A stretch of 19,850 nucleotides of DNA, taken from an uncultured Ideonella sp. GTDB taxonomy: Bacteria > Pseudomonadota > Gammaproteobacteria > Burkholderiales > Burkholderiaceae. The notes below the pieces were generated by a model. The model made no database searches. It worked only from the letters and a program-made list of their open reading frames with translations, and had not been told where the DNA came from. The stretch spans positions 1 through 19,850 of the forward strand of contig CAMLGG010000076.1 of assembly GCA_946479475.1 (NCBI GenBank), in the 5' to 3' direction. Position numbers and translations under genes: made by a program. Numbering within the stretch: position 1 is the first letter of the stretch; every line of letters begins with the position of its first letter. This document shows, in pieces, positions 15,565 to 19,850 of this stretch.

Positions 15565-15607
15565 TCCATCTTTCGGCGCAGCACGCATCGACGCGCGCAT
15601 GCCGCCC

Positions 15608-15627
15608 TCGCGCCCGATCGGGCGCGA
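15608..15627. repeat. Perfect 20-bp palindrome between cobA and fdxA
   Basis: TCGCGCCCGATCGGGCGCGA is fully self-complementary. As RNA it folds into an 8-bp stem with a GATC loop. It lies 46 bp after the cobA stop and 32 bp before the fdxA ATG. It could be a weak terminator of the cys operon (followed by CTTTG), an operator, or a leader hairpin. Confidence 0.55.
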
Positions 15628-15659
15628 CTTTGTCGAACTCCCCACTTCCACCGCCACCC

Positions 15660-15983
15660 ATGACCCACGTCGTCACCGAAGCCTGCATCCGCTGCAAGTA
15701 CACCGACTGCGTCGACGTCTGCCCAGTCGATTGCTTCCGCGAAGGCCCCAACTTCCTGGCCATCGACCCCGACGAGTGCATCGATTGCGCGGTGTGCATC
15801 CCGGAGTGCCCGGTCAACGCGATCCTGCCCGAGGAAGACGTGCCGGGCGACCAGCAGAAGTTCATCGCGCTCAACGCCGAACTGGCCAAGAACTGGCCCA
15901 GCATCACCAAGCGCAAGCCGGCCCTGCCGGACGCGGAGGAGTGGAAGGATCGCAAGGACAAGCTCGACCAGCTCGTCCGCTGA
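15660..15983 (+). CDS. fdxA: Seven-iron ferredoxin FdxA
   Basis: A 107-aa low-potential electron carrier holding one [3Fe-4S] and one [4Fe-4S] cluster. The nine N-terminal cysteines C9, C12, C17, C21, C25, C40, C43, C46 and C50 follow the spacing of the Azotobacter FdI family. They lie in [16 protein letters not shown] and [18 protein letters not shown], and the length is typical. ATG 15660 is chosen over an in-frame TTG 30 nt upstream because family members begin MTHVVTE. It ends at a strong terminator. It sits 98 bp after cobA on the same strand. It could feed electrons to the siroheme sulfite reductase, but fdxA has other contexts in related genomes, so this is only a suggestion. Confidence 0.97.
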   Translation: MTHVVTEACIRCKYTDCVDVCPVDCFREGPNFLAIDPDECIDCAVCIPECPVNAILPEEDVPGDQQKFIALNAELAKNWPSITKRKPALPDAEEWKDRKDKLDQLVR

Positions 15984-16002
15984 GCCAGCGAGACCTGCAC
16001 CG

Positions 16003-16036
16003 GCCCGCCCGGCACCTGCCGCGGCGGGCTTTTGTT
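16003..16036 (+). terminator. Rho-independent terminator of fdxA
   Basis: GCCCGCC (16003-16009) pairs with GGCGGGC (16023-16029), with a nested CGGC-ACCT-GCCG helix inside, then TTTTGTTT. It starts 19 nt after the fdxA stop and isolates fdxA from the riboswitch leader downstream. Confidence 0.85.
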
Positions 16037-16054
16037 TGCCCTCCGTCAGCCTCG

Positions 16055-16076
16055 GTCCGCGCCGGACGGCGATAAT
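16055..16076 (+). promoter_or_regulatory. Promoter region of the riboswitch-receptor unit
   Basis: GATAAT (16071-16076) is a good -10 element and would give a start near 16083. At the -35 position there is no TTGACA-like hexamer. Instead an inverted repeat GTCCG-CGC-CGGAC (16055-16067) lies just upstream of the -10. This may be a regulator site. Confidence 0.4.
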
Positions 16077-16082
16077 GTCTTC

Positions 16083-16109
16083 TGCCGCAGCGACTTGAGC
16101 GCCGCGGCA
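16083..16109 (+). other. Leader hairpin 5' of the TPP aptamer
   Basis: TGCCGC (16083-16088) pairs with GCGGCA (16104-16109) directly before the aptamer and at the predicted 5' end of the transcript. It may protect the RNA end or help the aptamer fold. Confidence 0.4.
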
Positions 16110-16194
16110 CTTCCGCTAGGGGTGTTGGGTTGCGATGCAGCCCGACTGAGACAGTCCCTTTGAACCTGACTGAGGTAATCCTCGCGCAGGGAAG
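16110..16194 (+). promoter_or_regulatory. TPP riboswitch (THI element)
   Basis: Binds thiamine pyrophosphate and shuts off the downstream gene. P1 is CTTCC (16110-16114) with GGAAG (16190-16194). The conserved TAGGGGTG follows. P3 is formed by GTTGGGTTGC and GCAGCCCGAC. The invariant CTGAGA is at 16146-16151, the CCCTTTGAACCTGA block ends at 16169, GGTAAT is at 16174-16179, and the CGCAGGGAAG end is intact. All the family's conserved blocks are present in order. It controls the TonB-dependent receptor that starts 81 nt after it. Confidence 0.95.
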
Positions 16195-16251
16195 CAGCTC
16201 AAGACGGCCCCGGGCGCCCGCTCGCGGCGCCTCCTTCAGAACTTGCCGACC

Positions 16252-16281
16252 TGCCATCGACCTGTCGAGTCCGAGATGGCA
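16252..16281 (+). promoter_or_regulatory. Start-codon hairpin, candidate riboswitch expression platform
   Basis: TGCCATC (16252-16258) is exactly complementary to GATGGCA (16275-16281), which contains the receptor's ATG (16276-16278). The loop is 16 nt. Closing this 7-bp stem would block translation. No terminator with a T-run lies between aptamer and gene, which fits control of translation. Confidence 0.45.
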
Positions 16282-18384
16282 TCGAGATCCCGTTTTCCCC
16301 TTCCCTCCGCCATTCGCCTGAGTGCCGTTGCGCTGGCCGCATCGAGCGTCTGTGCTGGCCCGATGGCAGCCGAGCAAGTGACCATCACCGGCCGCCTGTC
16401 GCCCCCTGCGGCAAGCGTCGCCGGCTTCGGCGACGTGCCCCTCGGCCAATCTCCGTTCCAGGCGCTGAGCCTGACCAGCGCAAGCCTGGCCGATGCCGGC
16501 ATCGAGTCGCTGGCGGGCGTTTCGGTGCTCGATGCGAGCGTCTCCGACGCGTACAACTCGCCGGGCTACTGGAGCACGCTGACCATCCGCGGATTCGTTC
16601 TCGACAACAACCACAACGTGCAGCGGGATGGCCTGCCCATCAGCGCCGAAACCGCGATCGGCCTGGAGAACAAGGACCGCATCGAGATCCTCAAGGGCAC
16701 CAGCGGCGCGCAGGCCGGCACGAGCTCCCCCGGGGGGCTGGTGAACCTGGTGGTCAAGCGTCCTCGCGGGACCGACCAGTCCACCGTCCTGCTGGGATGG
16801 TCGGAGCGCGGCAACTGGAAGGCTGCCGTCGACGTCGAACGCCAGCTGGGCGATGGCGACGCCCTTGGCCTGAGGCTGAACGCCGCGGTCGAATCGCTCG
16901 ATCCCTTGCTCCACGATGCCAAGGGCGACCGCAGCCTCGTCGCGCTGGCCGGCGCCGCCCGCTTCGGATCGGACCAGAGGCTGGACGCCGAGATCGAGAT
17001 CACCCACCAATCGCAGCCCAGCATGCCGGGCTTCAGCATGCTGGGCAGCCGCGTCCCCACCGCGCACGAGATCGACCCGAGGACCAACCTGAACAACCAG
17101 GCGTGGTCGCTGCCCGTCGTCTTCGACGGCTCCACCGCGAGCCTGCGCTGGACGCAACGCCTGGGCGCCGACTGGCAGATCGTCGCCGACGCCATGACCC
17201 AGCAGTTGCGCACGGACGACCGGATAGCGTTTCCGTACGGCTGCAGCGCCGAGGGGAACTACGACCGGTACTGCAGCGACGGGAGCTTCGATCTCTACGA
17301 CTATCGCAGCGAGCGCGAGCGCCGTGACAGCTTCGCCGGCTCGGTCCGCCTGGATGGCCGCGCCAACTGGGGCGGCATGGCCCACGCGTTGTCGGCGGGC
17401 GTGACGTGGAGCGACTTCCGCCTTCACCCCAACACGCAGGCCTACAACTGGGCGGGCGTGGGCCGGATCGACGGCAGCGTCCAGGTCGACGCCGCGCCCG
17501 AGCCCACGTATGAGACGAGCGGCCGCCATGAACGCAGCACTGAACTGCACCTGCGCGATCACGTCGAGCTGACCGAAGCCACCGGCCTGTGGCTCGGGGT
17601 GCGCCACGCTCGCCTCGAACGCGGCTACGAGCAGTCTTTCACCACGCCATGGGTGGCCCTTACCCACGAGCTCAACGACTCCCTCATGCTTTACGGTAGC
17701 TGGGGCGAAGGCGTCGAGAGCGAGGTTGCGCCATCGCTGTCCACCTACACCAATGCGGGCCAGGTGCTCCCGGCCTTGCGCAGCAAGCAGGTCGAGCTCG
17801 GCCTGAAGCTCTCCCGCAAGGACTGGAGCGCCGGCCTTTCCGCCTTCGACGTCCGCCGCCCGGCGACGAACGACGTCGGCCCCTGTGATGGCACCGACGG
17901 CAGTTGTACCCGCCGCATCGATGGCGAGGCGCATCACCTCGGCCTCGAAGCCGATGCAGAGTCGCGCTGGGGTGCCTTCGGCCTGCAAGGCAGCGCCATG
18001 TGGTTGCGCGCCCGCCGCGAGGGTTCGACGGACGTGGGTCTTGAAGGCCTCGTGCCGACGAATGTGGCGCAGCGCAGTGCGCGCATGGTGGCCAGCTGGC
18101 AGCCGGAGGCCGTCCCCGGCCTGGCTGCGCAAGCCAGCCTCGACTACCAGGGCCCGCGCTTTGGCCTGCCCGACAACAGCGCCCGCATTCCCGGCTGGAC
18201 CACCGTGGGACTGGGCGCCCGCTACGCGACCAGGGCGTTCGGCCACCAGTGGCTGGCGCGCATCGGCGTCGACAACCTCTTCGACCGCCGTGCCTGGCGT
18301 GAAAGCCCCTACCAGTTCAGCCACGTGTACCTGTATCCGCTGGAGCCTCGGACTTTCCGCGCGTCCTTGCAGGCCACCTTGTGA
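16276..18384 (+). CDS. TonB-dependent outer-membrane receptor under TPP riboswitch control (candidate thiamine transporter)
   Basis: A 702-aa outer-membrane receptor that would import a ligand with energy from TonB-ExbBD. A signal peptide ends near residue 32 (PMAA), followed by a TonB-box-like EQVTITG (33-39). The plug domain follows, with STLTIRGF, RIEILKGTSGAQAGTSSPGGLVNLVVKRP and the rest. A 22-strand-type barrel then runs to FRASLQATL. By sequence it resembles siderophore receptors, but the TPP riboswitch points to thiamine or a precursor. Four cysteines lie in what should be external loops (C323/C333 and C537/C544) and could form disulfides. The C-terminal residue is Leu, not the usual Phe. 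ATG 16276 has only a weak GAG upstream; an in-frame TTG at 16243 is less likely. Confidence 0.9.
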   Translation: MASRSRFPLPSAIRLSAVALAASSVCAGPMAAEQVTITGRLSPPAASVAGFGDVPLGQSPFQALSLTSASLADAGIESLAGVSVLDASVSDAYNSPGYWSTLTIRGFVLDNNHNVQRDGLPISAETAIGLENKDRIEILKGTSGAQAGTSSPGGLVNLVVKRPRGTDQSTVLLGWSERGNWKAAVDVERQLGDGDALGLRLNAAVESLDPLLHDAKGDRSLVALAGAARFGSDQRLDAEIEITHQSQPSMPGFSMLGSRVPTAHEIDPRTNLNNQAWSLPVVFDGSTASLRWTQRLGADWQIVADAMTQQLRTDDRIAFPYGCSAEGNYDRYCSDGSFDLYDYRSERERRDSFAGSVRLDGRANWGGMAHALSAGVTWSDFRLHPNTQAYNWAGVGRIDGSVQVDAAPEPTYETSGRHERSTELHLRDHVELTEATGLWLGVRHARLERGYEQSFTTPWVALTHELNDSLMLYGSWGEGVESEVAPSLSTYTNAGQVLPALRSKQVELGLKLSRKDWSAGLSAFDVRRPATNDVGPCDGTDGSCTRRIDGEAHHLGLEADAESRWGAFGLQGSAMWLRARREGSTDVGLEGLVPTNVAQRSARMVASWQPEAVPGLAAQASLDYQGPRFGLPDNSARIPGWTTVGLGARYATRAFGHQWLARIGVDNLFDRRAWRESPYQFSHVYLYPLEPRTFRASLQATL

Positions 18385-18408
18385 AACCGCAAAAAATCTG
18401 TCTATAAT
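18379..18408 (+). promoter_or_regulatory. Promoter of tRNA-Asn
   Basis: TTGTGA (18379-18384) and TATAAT (18403-18408, perfect -10) are 18 bp apart. The -35 overlaps the receptor stop codon. The expected start is near 18415, a few bases before the tRNA. Confidence 0.7.
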
Positions 18409-18421
18409 CTGAGGCTTCACT

Positions 18422-18497
18422 TCCCCGATAGCTCAGTCGGTAGAGCGCCGGACTGTTAATCCGTAGGTCCCTGGTTCGAGCCCAGGTCGGGGAGCCA
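18422..18497 (+). tRNA. tRNA-Asn (anticodon GTT)
   Basis: A 76-nt cloverleaf. The acceptor stem is TCCCCGA (18422-18428) with TCGGGGA (18487-18493), G as discriminator base, and an encoded CCA. The D arm is GCTCAGTCGGTAGAGC, the anticodon loop is CTGTTAA with GTT, and the T arm is CTGGTTCGAGCCCAG. No integrase or attachment repeat is visible nearby. Confidence 0.98.
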
Positions 18498-18517
18498 AGA
18501 CAAGCAAGAAGAAGTTC

Positions 18518-18550
18518 AAAGCCAGCGCGGATTCCTGCGCTGGCTTTTTT
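18518..18550 (+). terminator. Rho-independent terminator after tRNA-Asn
   Basis: AAAGCCAGCGC pairs with GCGCTGGCTTT around an eight-base loop, followed by a run of six T (18545-18550). It lies 20 nt after the tRNA and separates it from the gltI-like gene. Confidence 0.88.
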
Positions 18551-18578
18551 CTTGGGCCCTTCTCATGGGAGTCTTCTC

Positions 18579-19559
18579 GTGAGAGCCTTCTTGGAAAGCA
18601 GGATGCCGGCTCGCCGAACCCTCGTTGTCGATCTCGCCCTCGCGATCCTGGCCGCGCTGCCGGCCAGCGGCATCGCCGCTGCGCCGGCTCCAGCCCCTGC
18701 CGCGTCCTCGACGTCCGTGGCCGATTCCGCGACCCTGCGCAAGATCCGGGACACCGGCCTCATCACGGTCGGCCACCGCCTCACCTCCATCCCCTTCTCC
18801 TATCTCGATGCCAGGCTGCGGCCGGTCGGCTATTCGATGGATCTGTGCCAGCGAGTGGTCGAGGCCATCCGCACGCGGCTCGACCTGAGCGACCTCGAAG
18901 TGAAGCTGGTGGCGGTCACCTCGGCCACTCGCATGCCGCTGGTGGCCAACGGTTCGGTCGATCTCGAGTGCGGGGTGACGACCAACACCGCGGAGCGGCA
19001 GAAGTCCCAGGCCTTCTCCGTCACCACCTTCGTCGCCGCGAGCCGCCTGCTCGCCAAGAAGGAAAGCGAGATCCGCACGGTCGAGGACCTGCGCGGCAAG
19101 GTCGTGGCGTCCACCATCGCGACCACCAGCATCCGCTACCTTCACAACGTCAACGAGACGCGCAAGCTGGACATGCGCATCGTCGCGGGCCAGGACGACA
19201 CCGATGCCTTCCAGATGGTGCTCAACGACCGGGCGGTCGCCTTCGCCATGGACGACGTCCTGCTTCGCAGCTTCCAGGCCAGCGCTGGCAACCCGGGGGA
19301 CTACAGCATCTCGGAGGAGGCCCTGTCGGTCGAGCCCTACGGGATCGGGCTGCCCAAGGACGATCCCGTCTTCAAGCAGCTCGTCGACGGCGTGCTGGTG
19401 GACCTCTACCGCAGCGGCGAGATCCAAGCGATCTACCGCAAGTGGTTCCAGCAGCCCATCCCGCCCAAGGGAATCAACCTGCAACTGCCGATGAGCGAAG
19501 CGCTCAAGCGGGCGATTGCCCAGCCGACGGACGACCCGGAACCGGCGCGCTACCGCTAG
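18579..19559 (+). CDS. gltI: GltI-like glutamate/aspartate ABC transporter periplasmic binding protein
   Basis: A 326-aa solute-binding protein of family 3 that captures acidic amino acids in the periplasm for an ABC importer. It matches E. coli GltI along its length: LRKIRDTGLITVGHRLTSIPFSY, VGYSMDLCQRVVEAI, NGSVDLECGVTTNTAERQK, FVAASRLLAKK, VAFAMDDVLL and the KWFQQPIPPKGINL end. A signal peptide ends near GIAAAP. The GTG at 18579 has GGGAG 7 nt upstream. ATG 18603 (MPARRTL), 24 nt downstream, is an equally serious start. No permease or ATPase genes (gltJKL) follow; an NtrC-type regulator gene converges instead. The binding protein would depend on membrane components encoded elsewhere. Confidence 0.9.
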   Translation: MRAFLESRMPARRTLVVDLALAILAALPASGIAAAPAPAPAASSTSVADSATLRKIRDTGLITVGHRLTSIPFSYLDARLRPVGYSMDLCQRVVEAIRTRLDLSDLEVKLVAVTSATRMPLVANGSVDLECGVTTNTAERQKSQAFSVTTFVAASRLLAKKESEIRTVEDLRGKVVASTIATTSIRYLHNVNETRKLDMRIVAGQDDTDAFQMVLNDRAVAFAMDDVLLRSFQASAGNPGDYSISEEALSVEPYGIGLPKDDPVFKQLVDGVLVDLYRSGEIQAIYRKWFQQPIPPKGINLQLPMSEALKRAIAQPTDDPEPARYR

Positions 19560-19577
19560 CGCGGCAGGGGCGGCCGG

Positions 19578-19850
19578 TCATCCGGGCCGGTACTTGTCGA
19601 CGTCGATGTCGTGCCGGTGCAGCTTGTCGTAGAGCGTCTTCTTGGCGATGCCCAGCATCTCCATCACCTTGGGCACGCGCCCGTGGCACTGGCGCAGCGC
19701 ATGCTCGATCAGCGCCTTCTCGACCTTGTCCATGTGCTGGGCCAGCGTGATGGGCGCGACGCCCGGCGTGGGTGTCGTCAACTCGCCGATCTCCAGCACG
19801 AAGCGGTCGGCCGCGTTGCGGATCTCGCGCACGTTGCCGGGCCAGTCGTG
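19578..19850 (-). CDS. Sigma-54-dependent response regulator, NtrC/DctD type, C-terminal end (partial)
   Basis: The last 90 codons of an enhancer-binding protein; the rest lies beyond the right edge. The visible start HDWPGNVREIRN is the conserved end of the AAA+ sigma-54 activation domain. A linker follows, then a Fis-type helix-turn-helix, with EKALIEHALRQCHGRVPKVMEMLGIAKKTLYDKLHRHDID. This tail is typical of DctD- and AauR-like regulators, which switch on uptake of C4-dicarboxylates or acidic amino acids. It converges on the gltI-like gene with 18 bp between stops. Control of that gene is plausible from AauR precedent in pseudomonads but not shown here. Confidence 0.9.
   Translation of the reverse strand, partial: HDWPGNVREIRNAADRFVLEIGELTTPTPGVAPITLAQHMDKVEKALIEHALRQCHGRVPKVMEMLGIAKKTLYDKLHRHDIDVDKYRPG

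Noticed and set aside
16212..16232. GGGCGCC/GGCGCCT hairpin as the terminator of the TPP riboswitch
   Set aside because: It is followed by CCTTCAGA, not a T-run, so an intrinsic terminator is unlikely. The start-codon hairpin is the better expression-platform candidate.
15904..18420. Open frame of 838 codons on the - strand across the receptor gene
   Set aside because: Antisense shadow of the TonB-dependent receptor and its riboswitch leader; no domain is recognisable.
18422..18550. tRNA-Asn as a site of an integrated element
   Set aside because: No integrase, no repeat of the tRNA 3' end and no change in base composition nearby; the 3' side holds an ordinary terminator and a housekeeping-type transporter gene.

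Overview
The window looks like chromosomal DNA of a GC-rich betaproteobacterium, most likely Burkholderiales (Rubrivivax/Leptothrix/Comamonadaceae-like). The grounds are strong G/C third-position bias, a phasin gene (polyhydroxyalkanoate storage), a cysI-DUF934-cysH-cobA sulfur cluster, a seven-iron ferredoxin of the fdxA type and a GltI-type binding protein. The taxonomic call is inference. I see no phage, IS element, integrase or CRISPR array.

Layout. At 1-3812 on the + strand lie the tail of a LuxR/FixJ-type response regulator, folD (one-carbon metabolism), prlC (oligopeptidase A) and a secreted DUF4124-glutaredoxin protein. At 3821-9675 on the - strand is a tight six-gene run: histone-deacetylase-family hydrolase, hot-dog thioesterase, nitroreductase, 2-hydroxyacid dehydrogenase, rmuC and an MFS permease, with 4-42 bp gaps. 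A 190-bp divergent region then leads into phaP (+), whose promoter is flanked by two related inverted repeats resembling PhaR operators. A structured 200-nt 3' region with a strong terminator follows. A patatin-like lipoprotein (-) and the sulfite-reduction/siroheme operon cysI-DUF934-cysH-cobA (+) diverge from a 67-bp spacer holding a perfect T-N11-A palindrome. fdxA follows with its own terminator.

At 16110-16194 there is a clear TPP (thiamine pyrophosphate) riboswitch in the leader of a TonB-dependent outer-membrane receptor. This makes the receptor a candidate thiamine or thiamine-precursor importer rather than a siderophore receptor. A hairpin that would bury the receptor's start codon lies downstream of the aptamer. 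Next are a tRNA-Asn(GTT) with promoter and terminator, a gltI-like glutamate/aspartate-binding protein, and the C-terminal end of an NtrC/DctD-type sigma-54 response regulator running off the right edge on the - strand.

How the genes fit together. CysH reduces APS to sulfite, CysI reduces sulfite to sulfide using siroheme, and CobA makes the siroheme precursor. The small DUF934 protein is translationally locked between CysI and CysH. ATP sulfurylase genes (cysD/cysN) are not in this cluster. Most of the window is ordinary housekeeping. The most interesting parts are regulatory: the riboswitch-controlled receptor, the phasin operators and 3' region, and several well-formed inverted repeats in short intergenic spaces.
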